Part shown: piece by piece, positions 24,264 to 33,158 of the stretch
Layout: each line of letters opens with the position of its first letter
Position numbering within the stretch: the stretch's first letter is position 1
Assembly: GCA_045645805.1 (NCBI GenBank)
Contig: JAZRJL010000046.1
Span: 6,128-70,127, forward strand
Source: SIG440 sp045645805
GTDB lineage: Bacteria; Bacillota; Clostridia; Monoglobales; Monoglobaceae
Direction of reading: 5' to 3'
DNA length: 64,000 nt
Translations under genes and position numbers: made by a program
The notes under the pieces: generated by a model
Database searches by the model: none
Seen by the model: only the letters and a program-made list of their open reading frames with translations
What the model was told of the DNA's origin: nothing

Positions 24264-24962
24264 TTATTCAATAATATTTCCATCCGTCGAAATTGTAACT
24301 ACACGCCACGGAATAAATTTACCGCTTGCCATAAGTGCATTCTTTACCGCATTTTCAATTCCACCGCAACAGGGAACCTCCATACGTACAACAGTTACAC
24401 TTTTTATGTTGTTGTTTGCTATTATATCGGTAAGCTTCTCGGTGTAATCCTCATCGTCAAGCTTGGGACAACCGATAAGAGTTATGTGATTACGTATAAA
24501 CTCGTTGTGGAAGTTTCCGTAAGCATATGCCGTACAATCTGCCGCAATCAAAAGATTTGCGTTTTCAAAATATGGTGCACGGGTCGGTACAAGCTTTATC
24601 TGGCAAGGCCATTGTCTGAGCTGACTTGAAATTTTTTGTGTTACCTTTGCCGTGCTGTCTTCCTCGCGTCTTATTGCCCTTGCCTGAGTCCCGGGACATC
24701 CGCAGGGCAGCGGAGCCTGTATTTTTTCCGCTTTTGCCGCATTTACCGCCGTCTCGTCATAGGCAGGGGCTTCACGTTCTTCAAAACTGATAGCTTTGGT
24801 AGGACAGGCAGGCAAACAATCCCCAAGACCATCACAATAATCTTCACAGGTAAGTTTTGCCTTTCCATTTATCATCTCAATAGCACCCTCGTGACAAGCA
24901 GCAGCACACGCACCGCAGCCATTACATTTTTCTTCATCAATTTTTATTATTTTTCTCAACAT
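24264..24962 (-). CDS. 4Fe-4S ferredoxin-like protein with C-terminal domain
   Basis: 232 residues. An N-terminal bacterial-ferredoxin domain has CNGCGACAAACHEGA and a second, looser Cys set CEDYC...CLPACPTKA. A linker with CGCPG follows, then a C-terminal domain (YFENANLLIAADCTAYAYGNF, VVRMEVPCCGGIENAV) found in iron-sulfur proteins that accompany hybrid-cluster or redox enzymes. It probably acts as an electron-transfer or sensor protein; no specific partner can be named. It is divergent from the Crp/Fnr gene and 85 bases upstream of the DUF4430 gene. Confidence 0.85.
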   Translation of the reverse strand: MLRKIIKIDEEKCNGCGACAAACHEGAIEMINGKAKLTCEDYCDGLGDCLPACPTKAISFEEREAPAYDETAVNAAKAEKIQAPLPCGCPGTQARAIRREEDSTAKVTQKISSQLRQWPCQIKLVPTRAPYFENANLLIAADCTAYAYGNFHNEFIRNHITLIGCPKLDDEDYTEKLTDIIANNNIKSVTVVRMEVPCCGGIENAVKNALMASGKFIPWRVVTISTDGNIIE

Positions 24963-24987
24963 AATTTGTTGATCCTTTCAATTTTAC

Positions 24988-25016
24988 TTGATTTATTTTC
25001 TTTAATATACTATAAT
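24988..25016 (+). promoter_or_regulatory. SigA promoter of the Crp/Fnr gene
   Basis: TTGATT (24988-24993), a 17-base spacer and TATAAT (25011-25016) are found. The predicted transcript starts near 25022, just before the palindrome at 25031. Confidence 0.75.
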
Positions 25017-25030
25017 AATTAAAGAAAAGA

Positions 25031-25046
25031 TGTTGAATTTTCAACA
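25031..25046. promoter_or_regulatory. Palindromic operator, candidate Crp/Fnr autoregulatory site
   Basis: TGTTGAA-TT-TTCAACA is a perfect 7+2+7 palindrome located just after the predicted transcription start and before the ribosome binding site. Its form resembles Crp/Fnr-type TTGA...TCAA sites, and binding here would repress the regulator's own transcription. A looser TTGA-TCCT-TTCAA sequence lies at 24969-24981 near the divergent gene. Confidence 0.6.
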
Positions 25047-25059
25047 AAAGGTGATGAAA

Positions 25060-25719
25060 ATGGAAAAATATTTTGAAATTTTAAGGAACTGCCCGTTATT
25101 TTTGGATATTCAAGACAAGGATTTAATTCCGCTTTTGGCCTGTCTTGGTGCAAGGGTTGAAAGCTTTGGCAAAAAGTACACCATATTTGCCGAGGGTACC
25201 CCCTCAAGATATATAGGTATAGTTCTGTCAGGTAAGGTACAGATTATTCAGCTTGATTATTACGGCAATCGCAGTATAATTGCAGAAGCTGGCCCAGGCG
25301 AGCTTTTTTCGGAGGCCTTTGCCTGTGCCGGACTTGACTCCGCTCCCGTATCCGCCATTGCCGATGAGGACAGCGAAATTATGCTGATCGATTGTCATTG
25401 CATAACGCACACCTGCTCAAATTCCTGCGAGTTTCATCAGCAGATAATTTTTAACCTGATGAAAAATCTTGCGGCAAAAAACATAATGTTTTTGCAAAGA
25501 ATACAAATAACCTCAAAGCGAACCACCCGCGAAAAGCTGCTTGAATACCTTGCCACCCAGGCAAAAAAGCATAATTCAAGCACCTTTGATATCCCCTTTG
25601 ACAGGCAGGAACTTGCGGATTATCTCGAGGTTGACCGCAGCGGTCTGTCTGCCGAAATCAGCAAGCTGCGAAATGAAGGCGTTCTTAAATCAAAAAAGAG
25701 CCGGTTTACTCTTCTGTAG
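25060..25719 (+). CDS. Crp/Fnr family regulator with Cys cluster
   Basis: About 219 residues: a cyclic-nucleotide-type beta-barrel (residues 1-115), a long dimer helix and a C-terminal winged helix (FDRQELADYLEVDRSGLSAEISKLRNEG). At the barrel/helix junction lies CHCITHTCSNSC, four cysteines with spacing C-x-C-x4-C-x3-C, suited to an Fe-S cluster or thiol sensing (inference). The ATG at 25060 is preferred to 25030 because AAAGGTGA precedes it and because the upstream codons coincide with the palindromic operator. Probably a redox or O2/NO-responsive regulator of the divergent redox genes. Confidence 0.9.
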   Translation: MEKYFEILRNCPLFLDIQDKDLIPLLACLGARVESFGKKYTIFAEGTPSRYIGIVLSGKVQIIQLDYYGNRSIIAEAGPGELFSEAFACAGLDSAPVSAIADEDSEIMLIDCHCITHTCSNSCEFHQQIIFNLMKNLAAKNIMFLQRIQITSKRTTREKLLEYLATQAKKHNSSTFDIPFDRQELADYLEVDRSGLSAEISKLRNEGVLKSKKSRFTLL

Positions 25720-25793
25720 ACCGGCAAACTCAAGCTGTCACAAGTGAGTATAAATTAAATAATACAGTTGAAAATGGTAAATAACTACAAAAA

Positions 25794-26720
25794 TTATCTT
25801 AGCTCAGGCAGCTGCATAATTGCATTATTTAAATCAACCAGATTGGAAGCTTTCTTTATTGCCTTAAAAAGCTTCTTCTCGTCAGGGAAATTCCACATCA
25901 TATACATCCATATTTCTTTCAGCTTATGCAGGGTATAAATCTCCGACCCCAGGACCCCGAGATACCGTTTTTGCAAATTTGCGGTAAAGTCCACAAGCTC
26001 GGCAGTTTTAAGTCTTTCGCCGCCCTTGATTTCGCGGAATATTGCAGGGTTTGCAACTGCACCCCTGCCAAGCATAACCGAATGCAGCTTTGGAAATTCA
26101 CCTTTAATTTTGTCGAAATCCTTTGAAGAAAAAACATTTCCGTTATAACAGACAGGCACCTCTGAACTGTCATAAGCCTTTTTAAATGCCTCCATATCCG
26201 GCACACCGTTATAGTAATTTTCACGGGTACGGGGATGAATAATCAAAAGGCTTATGGGGTATTTGTTGTAAACCTCCATTAGCCTTTCCATTTCCTCTGC
26301 CTGCCAAAATCCGATTCGGGTCTTTACCGAAACATCTATGTCTGTTTTCTCAAATATACGACAAAGAAACTCGTCAATCCCCTCGACGTCTTTTAAAAAC
26401 CCTGCACCCCGACCCTTTTTTACTACCGTTCCCGAAGGACAGCCAAAGTTGAGATTGATTGAAGTATAGCCAAGCTCCTTTATTTTGGGCAAAAAGCTCA
26501 AAAATGCCTCAGCCTTGTTTGAAAGGACTTGAGGCACAAGGTCAATTCCTTGGTTTTTGTCGGGGACAATGTCACGGATTACCCTAAGCCCCACCTTTTC
26601 GTTTTCGGTAGGGGTAATAAACGGGGCAAAGTACCCGTCACAGCCGCCAAACATCCCGTTATGGGTGTTTCGGTATGTATATGTGGTTATCCCCTCAAGC
26701 GGGGCAAGATATAATCTCAT
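25794..26720 (-). CDS. dus: tRNA-dihydrouridine synthase family protein
   Basis: A 308-residue FMN TIM barrel that reduces uridine to dihydrouridine in tRNA. The N-terminus LAPLEGITTYTYRN, the signature LNFGCPSGTVVKKGRGAGF (catalytic Cys near residue 97), SVKTRIGFW, IIHPRTRE and LGRGAVANPAIF are all present. It belongs to the shorter, DusC-like group common in gut Clostridia. The upstream gene is 40 bases away. Which tRNA position is modified cannot be told. Confidence 0.92.
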   Translation of the reverse strand: MRLYLAPLEGITTYTYRNTHNGMFGGCDGYFAPFITPTENEKVGLRVIRDIVPDKNQGIDLVPQVLSNKAEAFLSFLPKIKELGYTSINLNFGCPSGTVVKKGRGAGFLKDVEGIDEFLCRIFEKTDIDVSVKTRIGFWQAEEMERLMEVYNKYPISLLIIHPRTRENYYNGVPDMEAFKKAYDSSEVPVCYNGNVFSSKDFDKIKGEFPKLHSVMLGRGAVANPAIFREIKGGERLKTAELVDFTANLQKRYLGVLGSEIYTLHKLKEIWMYMMWNFPDEKKLFKAIKKASNLVDLNNAIMQLPELR

Positions 26721-26762
26721 AGTTGCTCCTTTAATATAACCCTGTAATCCTTTTAAACCCGC

Positions 26763-27191
26763 CTAAAACTTAATCTCATCATCAACCTCAACAAAACCAT
26801 CGGGGGTTTCCACCATATCCTGACGCTTAAGCAAAAATCTTCTTATTACAAAAAGTACTGCAATTGATGATACTGTAATAAGATTTTCCCATGCCGCCGC
26901 ACCATGCCCCACAATCAGCTGACGTGCCAACGCAAAGGCAAGAACCTCAATCACCGTTTCGGGGGTGTGCTTGCAAAGCATTTTGATAAGCTCGGCACCG
27001 ATTGCAAGAATAATGGCATTGTCAAGAATCGTCACAAGCGCCTCGGCACCCTGGGAGTATATTGACGCTGTAACCGTATCAATAACAAGCCGCACAGAGA
27101 GAATTAAAATTGCAATTCCCACTATCACCGACACAAGAAGCTCAAACAAGTAGCTGGTCTCAAACATCTTATCCTGAAGCTTTTTTCTCAT
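26763..27191 (-). CDS. PsiE-like small integral membrane protein
   Basis: 142 residues with four predicted membrane helices (about 17-37, 50-70, 80-100 and 104-122) and the segment LDNAIILAIGAELIKML, as seen in PsiE-type proteins. The C-terminus is hydrophilic and acidic. Function unknown. It is transcribed with the downstream dus gene and the upstream HAD gene (23-base gap). Confidence 0.6.
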   Translation of the reverse strand: MRKKLQDKMFETSYLFELLVSVIVGIAILILSVRLVIDTVTASIYSQGAEALVTILDNAIILAIGAELIKMLCKHTPETVIEVLAFALARQLIVGHGAAAWENLITVSSIAVLFVIRRFLLKRQDMVETPDGFVEVDDEIKF

Positions 27192-27214
27192 AATTTTTCT
27201 CCTTACCGTACATT

Positions 27215-28036
27215 TTATATTTTAAGAATACCCTCATCAATATCCATAATAAGTCTTTTTATTGCGTGTTCCTGATTGCTTACCGTCACATAATCCGCCA
27301 CCTCAAGCACTTCGGGCCTTGCATTTGAAACCGCAACCCCGACACCGGCTGCTTTAATCATAGGCACGTCATTATTATAGTCACCTATTGCAACAGTTCT
27401 TTTTACGTCAACTTTCATAAGCTCAGCAAGCTTGGTTATAATCGTACCCTTGTTTATGCCCTTTGGCAAAATTTCGTGAAGTGCAATATCACTTCGTACA
27501 AAATCAAAATCATCTGCCGCAGGGTGTGCATCAAGAAGCTCGCCCACTTTGTCTACCACACGGGGGTCATCATGTCCAAAAATAATCTTTGCAAGAGGCT
27601 GATTCAGGTCACGTATTCCGCAGGTGATATTTGCCACCCCTGTAATCTGCCTGAACTCCTCCATTGCCTTGTTTTCACGGCAAAAGTATACTGTATCAAA
27701 GGTATTAAGCTGAATACCTATCCCCGGCAGGCTTTCGTCTATATACTCAACCAAATCAAGAGGGGATTTGTCAAACCCTTGCTTCCACAGATATTCCTGC
27801 TTTATGTGGTCATACACACCGCCACCGTTGATGCAGCCAAAGGGGCAGTTTGGATTGATTTTGTTGTAAATATCCGAGATATAAAATGGCATACGTCCCG
27901 TAACAAAGGTAAAAAGGCCGCCCTCGCTTTTGAAATATTCAATGGCTTCAAGATTTTCAGCCGATATATTTTTGTCATTATCAAGAATTGTACCGTCAAG
28001 GTCGGTGCAAATTAATATTCCGTCAAATTTATTCAT
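27215..28036 (-). CDS. HAD-superfamily hydrolase, Cof type
   Basis: A 273-residue sugar-phosphate/FMN-type phosphatase of the Cof (class IIB) group. Motif I DLDGTILDND contains the nucleophilic Asp near residue 12; motif II TFVTGRMP (Thr) is near 44; motif III is a Lys in LPKGINKGT; motif IV is GDYNNDVPMIKAAG near 218. The cap between motifs II and III is of the C2B type. Substrate unknown. Confidence 0.9.
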   Translation of the reverse strand: MNKFDGILICTDLDGTILDNDKNISAENLEAIEYFKSEGGLFTFVTGRMPFYISDIYNKINPNCPFGCINGGGVYDHIKQEYLWKQGFDKSPLDLVEYIDESLPGIGIQLNTFDTVYFCRENKAMEEFRQITGVANITCGIRDLNQPLAKIIFGHDDPRVVDKVGELLDAHPAADDFDFVRSDIALHEILPKGINKGTIITKLAELMKVDVKRTVAIGDYNNDVPMIKAAGVGVAVSNARPEVLEVADYVTVSNQEHAIKRLIMDIDEGILKI

Positions 28037-28056
28037 TTTTCCACTCCGTATATTAT

Positions 28057-29175
28057 TTAAAAATTAATCGCCTTACTTCGGTACTTCACATTTAGTACAA
28101 GCCCCACCGCAATCATATTCGTCAGCATTGACGAGCCGCCATAGCTGAAAAACGGCAAAGGGATTCCCGTTACCGGCATAATACCGATGCACATACCCAC
28201 ATTCTCGATTATATGAAACGAAAACATCGCCGCAACGCCAATGCATATATACAACCCCAGATTGTTTCTGGCATTTACGCCTATGATAAGACACCGTATG
28301 ACGATTGCAATAAGAAGCAAAATAGCAATTACGCCGCCTAAAAAACCAAGCTCCTCACACACAACAGAAAATATAAAGTCTGTATGTCGTTCGGGCAGAA
28401 AGTTGTTGTACTGACTTCCGCCATTGTAAAGACCCGTGCCGAAAAACTTGCCCGATCCGATTGCAATTTTGGACTGGGTAACCTGATACCCTGTACCCGA
28501 CGGGTCATTTGCAGGGTTGAAAAGGTTGATTATGCGCTCCTTTTGATAATCTTTCAGTACAAAAAACCAGGCAAGAGGGATTGCAACCCCCACCGCACCT
28601 GCTCCGCAGGCAATATACTTCCAGCTGATTTTTGCGGCAAACAGCATTGAAATTGCAATAAACACAAAAACCACAGCTGTACCAAAGTCGGGCTGAAGAA
28701 GAACAAGCCCCACCAAAAATCCCAGATGTAAGAGCAGAAATACAACATTCCGCGGTCGGTCAATAAGGTCGTCAACCTCGGAAAGGTGTTTGGCAAAGGT
28801 AATGATAAATGCAAGCTTTACAAGCTCGGCAGGCTGAATGCCGATAAGCGAGCCAAATCTGAACCAGCTTCTTGCCCCGTTTTCGTAAGTGCCTATTCCC
28901 GGTATAAGGACAAGTATAAGCAAAACTGCCGAAATTCCGTAAAGGTAAAAGGCAAGGCTTGCCAGATGCTCGTAATCAAGAACCATCAATACGGCAACAG
29001 CCAAAAGTCCAAGCAAAAACGCTACCGCCTGAACTGCCGTATACTTGACAGGTGACGGAGCCGAACTTGAAATCATAACTATTCCAAAAACCGACGCCAA
29101 AGCAACAAGACCAAAAAGCAGAAAATCGAAATTCTTTTTAAAATCATTGTGCTTGTTTAAATTATCAATATTCAA
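28057..29175 (-). CDS. rodA: Peptidoglycan polymerase RodA (SEDS family)
   Basis: A SEDS glycosyltransferase for lateral-wall synthesis with about ten membrane helices. Family marks are GARSWFRFGSLIGIQPAEL, LLQPDFGTA, GSGKFFGTGLYNG, ERHTDFIFSVVCEELGF and the C-terminal GIPLPFFSYGGSS. The TTG at 29175 is preferred over ATG 29208 because AAGGAG lies 10 bases before it and it avoids a 26-base overlap with trmR. RodA is favoured over FtsW/SpoVE because of length and the neighbouring elongation/wall gene mltG. Confidence 0.9.
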   Translation of the reverse strand: MNIDNLNKHNDFKKNFDFLLFGLVALASVFGIVMISSSAPSPVKYTAVQAVAFLLGLLAVAVLMVLDYEHLASLAFYLYGISAVLLILVLIPGIGTYENGARSWFRFGSLIGIQPAELVKLAFIITFAKHLSEVDDLIDRPRNVVFLLLHLGFLVGLVLLQPDFGTAVVFVFIAISMLFAAKISWKYIACGAGAVGVAIPLAWFFVLKDYQKERIINLFNPANDPSGTGYQVTQSKIAIGSGKFFGTGLYNGGSQYNNFLPERHTDFIFSVVCEELGFLGGVIAILLLIAIVIRCLIIGVNARNNLGLYICIGVAAMFSFHIIENVGMCIGIMPVTGIPLPFFSYGGSSMLTNMIAVGLVLNVKYRSKAINF

Positions 29176-29182
29176 AAATTTT

Positions 29183-29845
29183 TCACTCCTTAAAGCTGAC
29201 AGCCACACCGTCGCCTATGGGTATAATAGCTGTACTGAGCTGCTTGTTTTCTTTCAGCATTTCAAGATATGCCCTGAGTCTTCGGACAATGGTAATCTTT
29301 CGTCTTACCACAAGCTCGTCTGTTGCGGTCATACCCTTGTAAAGAATATTGTCCGAAACAAGAAGTCCGCCTTTTCTTAAAAGTCTTAAACAATTGGGAA
29401 AGAACTCCATATACTGACCCTTTGCCGCATCGACAAAAATCACATCAAATATGCCCTCGCCCTCCATATCTTCAAGAACTTTCACTCCGTCACCACGTAA
29501 AAGTGTAATTTTATCCTCAAGTCCGGCTTTTTTTATGTTCTCTGCGGCAAGGTCCGCCATTTCGTCAGAAAGCTCAATTGTGGTCACACGTGCATTTGAA
29601 GCACGGCTCATTCTTATTGCTGAATACCCGATTGCCGAGCCTACCTCCAGAATATTTTCCGCATTCATAAGCTTCAGTAAAATTTCAATCATCCTGATAC
29701 TTTCAGGCTGCGAAATCGGAACTTCATTTTCCTTTGCGTACTTCTCCATTTCAAGAAGCTGTCCCTCACTTTGGGGAATTGTGTCCCGGATATATCGTAT
29801 TATGTAATCGTAATTTATATTATCGTCCTCAATCCATGCCTTCAT
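29183..29845 (-). CDS. trmR: tRNA 5-hydroxyuridine O-methyltransferase (TrmR/YrrM type)
   Basis: A 220-residue class I SAM methyltransferase of the O-methyltransferase-3 family. SAM motif ILEVGSAIGYSAIRM is near residue 64, VTTIELSDEMA near 86, and the metal-binding DVIFVDAAKGQY near 134 with LLVSDNILYKG near 159. In Bacillus the homologue YrrM (TrmR) makes mo5U34 and sits next to the mltG homologue yrrL, as here, which supports the assignment. Confidence 0.85.
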   Translation of the reverse strand: MKAWIEDDNINYDYIIRYIRDTIPQSEGQLLEMEKYAKENEVPISQPESIRMIEILLKLMNAENILEVGSAIGYSAIRMSRASNARVTTIELSDEMADLAAENIKKAGLEDKITLLRGDGVKVLEDMEGEGIFDVIFVDAAKGQYMEFFPNCLRLLRKGGLLVSDNILYKGMTATDELVVRRKITIVRRLRAYLEMLKENKQLSTAIIPIGDGVAVSFKE

Positions 29846-29864
29846 TCAGAATAACCTCTCTGTT

Positions 29865-30929
29865 TTAGTTTTGCAACTCTTTAACAATCCGAAGATGCTC
29901 TTCATTTGTTTTGCTGAACACGTTCTCGCTGCCGTCTGAGCGTGCCGCAAAATACAGATAGTCCGTATCATCGGGATAAAGTGCCGCCCTTACGGCAGCA
30001 ATCCCAGGTGACGCAATGGGCCCTATGGGCAAGCCCTTGTTTATATAAGTATTATAATCCGATTTGATTTTTATATCCGAATTTGAAAGTACAGCCTTGC
30101 GTTCTTTGATTATATACTGCACGGTTGCACATGAGCCAAATGCCATATTGTATTTCAGCCTGTTGTAGAATACCGATGCAACCTTACCAAGCTCGCCCTC
30201 ATTTGCCGCCTCACGCTCAACAATTGATGCCATAGTCACAATTTCATCAAGGGAATATCTGGTCCCCGATTTGTTGTATTCAGGCAAAACATTATTCTGA
30301 AATGCGGTAAGCATACGGCAGATTATGTCATATTCACTCTCACCCATAAACACCTCGTAGGTTGCAGGGAAGAGATATCCCTCAAGCCGGTTTTCGCTGC
30401 GGTCAATACCTTTAACAAAGGAGAAGTCAAAATCTCCCTCGTCAAGCAACCGCAAAAATTCCTTCTCGTCTGCACCTGCCGACTTGGCAAAAGCCTCAGC
30501 AATCTGCCATGCTTCAAACCCCTCGGGGATTAGCACGGTAACAGTTTCGTCATATGCCACGTCAGGCTTGTCCGCAAGCTTTTTAATTATTGAAGCATAG
30601 CTTTGCCCGTTGTGGAAATTGTGTCCGCCCTTTTGAAAGGTATGGTCACCGCCAAGCTTTTCAAAAATACGCAAAAACACAGGGTGTCTGACAATGCCCT
30701 CATCCTTAAGAATTTGAGCAATACCGCTCATACCTGTACCGCCGGGAATGTTTACAAGTGTTATTTTGTCCTTTGAGCCGAATATGCCAAGCATATCCTC
30801 AGCAAGGGAGAAACCCCATATAAAAACGCAAACAGCCAAAGCCACCACAGCATAAAGCAGCAGAGACCCCGACCGTCTTTTTTTTATTCTTAAAAATAAA
30901 TTTCTTATCATATTCATAGGCAACATCAC
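29865..30929 (-). CDS. mltG: Endolytic peptidoglycan transglycosylase MltG
   Basis: 354 residues: a cytoplasmic tail, one membrane helix (about 22-42), then a LysM-like region and the YceG catalytic domain. Visible are LEGYLFPATYEV, ASIVEREAANEGELGKVASVFYNRL (catalytic Glu in VERE, near residue 238), and YNTYINKGLPIGPIASPG near 290. It cuts nascent glycan strands, working with the SEDS/PBP machinery; rodA is two genes downstream. The start overlaps the preceding CPBP gene by four bases (ATGA type). Confidence 0.93.
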   Translation of the reverse strand: MMLPMNMIRNLFLRIKKRRSGSLLLYAVVALAVCVFIWGFSLAEDMLGIFGSKDKITLVNIPGGTGMSGIAQILKDEGIVRHPVFLRIFEKLGGDHTFQKGGHNFHNGQSYASIIKKLADKPDVAYDETVTVLIPEGFEAWQIAEAFAKSAGADEKEFLRLLDEGDFDFSFVKGIDRSENRLEGYLFPATYEVFMGESEYDIICRMLTAFQNNVLPEYNKSGTRYSLDEIVTMASIVEREAANEGELGKVASVFYNRLKYNMAFGSCATVQYIIKERKAVLSNSDIKIKSDYNTYINKGLPIGPIASPGIAAVRAALYPDDTDYLYFAARSDGSENVFSKTNEEHLRIVKELQN

Positions 30930-31837
30930 CCACTTTTAAGTAAAAAATACTTGACAACCACCACAGCTGCACTCAAAAGCACCGGCAAGCTGAATATGCT
31001 TGTTGCCACCATTGGCCCGGTACGAAAAATCTTGTTCCTTTTCATTCCGTTCTTTTGCTTGGCAAGAACCGCAAACGCCGCCCCGAACACAATCACCATA
31101 GCCGCCAGAAAGACAAAAAGTCTGTCAATAATTACTGGCATAATATATGCTCCAAACAAAAGTGCCGTCAGGTTGCTTGCACCGTGATAAATCATTGCCG
31201 CATAAAGGGAACGGCTTTTTATAAGAATTATTGACGCAACAATACCCATAAAAAAGAAGCCTGCAAACTCATTTATCCGAAGATGCAAAAGCGCAAAGGT
31301 CATACCGGTAAAGATTACCGCAGCCACAGTATTGCAACGGCTGTATGCCCTGAAAATTATGCCCCTCATCCAGAATTCCTCAAGCACCGCAGGAATTAAA
31401 ACAACCGAAAAAATACCAATAATTATTTCATTCATTTCCTTGGCAACAGGCACAGCCTCGGCTGCCTCCTGCTGAAAGAAGGTTGTCATAACAAAATTAG
31501 CCGGAACATTCAAAAGCATCATCACAAACTGTCCCGAAACGCCAAGTATTATTGCAAGCAAAACAAACCTCAGCTTGCAGCCGCAAAGGCACAGCTCGGC
31601 CTTTGCCGATTTTGCACCGCCACGCCATGCCGTCCTTGCATACAAAAGTATGGGGACACCGATTGCAAAAATCTCGACAAATGCAATCTGAATATATTCA
31701 TGAGGGGGATTTTGCATAAAGCTTACCACAGCCTGAACAGCAACCTGTGCCGCAAACTGAGCAAGAACAACCCAAAAAAGCATCCACCTCACGCTTTTTA
31801 TTTGTTTTCTGAGTTCATACTTTTTATCAGTCATCAA
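30926..31837 (-). CDS. CPBP family intramembrane glutamic protease
   Basis: A 303-residue protein with seven or eight membrane helices. The Abi/CPBP motifs are clear: EEFWMRGIIFRAY (motif 1, Glu-Glu-x3-Arg, near residue 154), FALLHLR (motif 2, His near 186) and YHGASNL (motif 3, near 228). Such proteases process prenylated or bacteriocin-like substrates or act in maturation and immunity; the target is unknown. It overlaps mltG by four bases. Confidence 0.9.
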   Translation of the reverse strand: MMTDKKYELRKQIKSVRWMLFWVVLAQFAAQVAVQAVVSFMQNPPHEYIQIAFVEIFAIGVPILLYARTAWRGGAKSAKAELCLCGCKLRFVLLAIILGVSGQFVMMLLNVPANFVMTTFFQQEAAEAVPVAKEMNEIIIGIFSVVLIPAVLEEFWMRGIIFRAYSRCNTVAAVIFTGMTFALLHLRINEFAGFFFMGIVASIILIKSRSLYAAMIYHGASNLTALLFGAYIMPVIIDRLFVFLAAMVIVFGAAFAVLAKQKNGMKRNKIFRTGPMVATSIFSLPVLLSAAVVVVKYFLLKSG

Positions 31838-31851
31838 CTTCTCCTAAAAAA

Positions 31852-32391
31852 TCAGGCATGCTGCATTTTATCAAGGATTTCCCGACCCTTGTCGCCCTGC
31901 CTGAAATAGTCAACAATAGCCGCACCGAAAAGCATAGAAGCCCCTGCACCCTTTGCTGTTATTACATTTTCCGAAACTACGCAAGGCTCATCCACATATT
32001 CCGCACCCTTAAGAAATTCCTCAAAGCCCGGATAGCATACTGCCTTTTTGCCCTCCAACGCTCCTACATTGCCAAGAACCATAGGTGCAGCACAAATAGC
32101 CGCCATAAGCAGCTTGTTGTCCATGCAGTATTTAATAGCCTTTCTCACGGTCTTGTCAAAGTCAAGATTGACAGTTCCGGGCATACCGCCGGGCAGAATG
32201 ATGCCATCCATATATTCATAATCAATGTCCTTTTTATCAATATCCGGAAGAACCATAATATCATGACATCCGCACACAGCACCGCCTGCCACCGAAACAG
32301 TCTTTACCCTTACTCCTGCACGTCTTAACACATCAAGACAACCTATTGCTTCGGTTTCTTCAAAACCGTCTGCCAAAAACATATAAAGCAT
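31852..32391 (-). CDS. DJ-1/PfpI family protein
   Basis: 179 residues of the DJ-1 type. An N-terminal FLADGFEETEAIGCLDVLRRAG contains the conserved Glu, and the nucleophile Cys lies in AAICAAPMVLG near residue 98. Family members act as glyoxalase or deglycase-like stress proteins, though the physiological reaction is disputed. Upstream is the WecB gene (21 bases), downstream the CPBP protease (14 bases), so it is probably cotranscribed. Confidence 0.9.
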   Translation of the reverse strand: MLYMFLADGFEETEAIGCLDVLRRAGVRVKTVSVAGGAVCGCHDIMVLPDIDKKDIDYEYMDGIILPGGMPGTVNLDFDKTVRKAIKYCMDNKLLMAAICAAPMVLGNVGALEGKKAVCYPGFEEFLKGAEYVDEPCVVSENVITAKGAGASMLFGAAIVDYFRQGDKGREILDKMQHA

Positions 32392-32412
32392 ATCAAAATA
32401 CCTCTTTTGATT

Positions 32413-33135
32413 TTATTTTTCTTTAAAAACCTCAATAACAAACTTAGGAAGTGCCGCAAATCTGCCTATTCTTGACGGATTTTTTGCAATTCTGTAAAGC
32501 CATTCAAGATTAAGCTTTATAAATATTTCAGGGGCACGTTTTGCCGTGCCGGCAAGAACATCCAACGTTCCGCCCACGCCCATACAAAGATTAACCTTTA
32601 ACTTATCCTTATGCATAGCAATCCATTTTTCCTGTTTCGGTGCACCAAGACACACAAGCAAAAGCTTTGCTCCCGAATTGTTAATTTCATCAACAATCTC
32701 TTCGTCTTCCTCTGGTTTGAAATATCCGTTTCGGGTCCCTGAAACAACTATGCCGGGGTACTTTTCTTCAAGCTTTTCCTTTGCTGTTTCAGCAACGCCC
32801 GGCTTTGCACCAAACAAAAACACACCGTCACCGGTCTTTGCAATTTTTTCAAGCAAAGCACAGGTAAGGTCAAAGCCTGCCACCCTTTCAGGAACAGGAG
32901 TTCCCAAAAGCTTTGCACCATAAACAACACCTATGCCGTCTGCGGTACACATATCCGCATTATTAAGAATTTCGCAAAGCTCCCTGTCCTCACGGGCACA
33001 TATTATTATCTCGGGATTTGGGGTGAATATCATTGACACACCCTCGGTTTTAACCAGATTTTCTGCCCTTTCAAGTGCCTGTGCAAAGGTCAATCTGCTG
33101 ACATTTACACCAAGAATATTTACCTTATCCTGCAT
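32413..33135 (-). CDS. WecB/TagA/CpsF family glycosyltransferase
   Basis: A GT26-family transferase of about 240 residues that adds N-acetylmannosamine or a similar sugar to a lipid-linked acceptor in teichoic acid or capsule synthesis. Marks are ITTPNPE-like FTPNPEIIICA, TADGIGVVYGAKLLG near residue 67, VCLGAPKQEKW near 160 and GVGGTLDVLAGTAKRAP near 185. The ATG at 33135 is used because GGGAGG lies 9 bases upstream; the frame extends five codons further. No other wall-polymer gene is adjacent. Confidence 0.92.
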   Translation of the reverse strand: MQDKVNILGVNVSRLTFAQALERAENLVKTEGVSMIFTPNPEIIICAREDRELCEILNNADMCTADGIGVVYGAKLLGTPVPERVAGFDLTCALLEKIAKTGDGVFLFGAKPGVAETAKEKLEEKYPGIVVSGTRNGYFKPEEDEEIVDEINNSGAKLLLVCLGAPKQEKWIAMHKDKLKVNLCMGVGGTLDVLAGTAKRAPEIFIKLNLEWLYRIAKNPSRIGRFAALPKFVIEVFKEK

Positions 33136-33158
33136 AGTAAAACCTCCCATTTAAAAGC

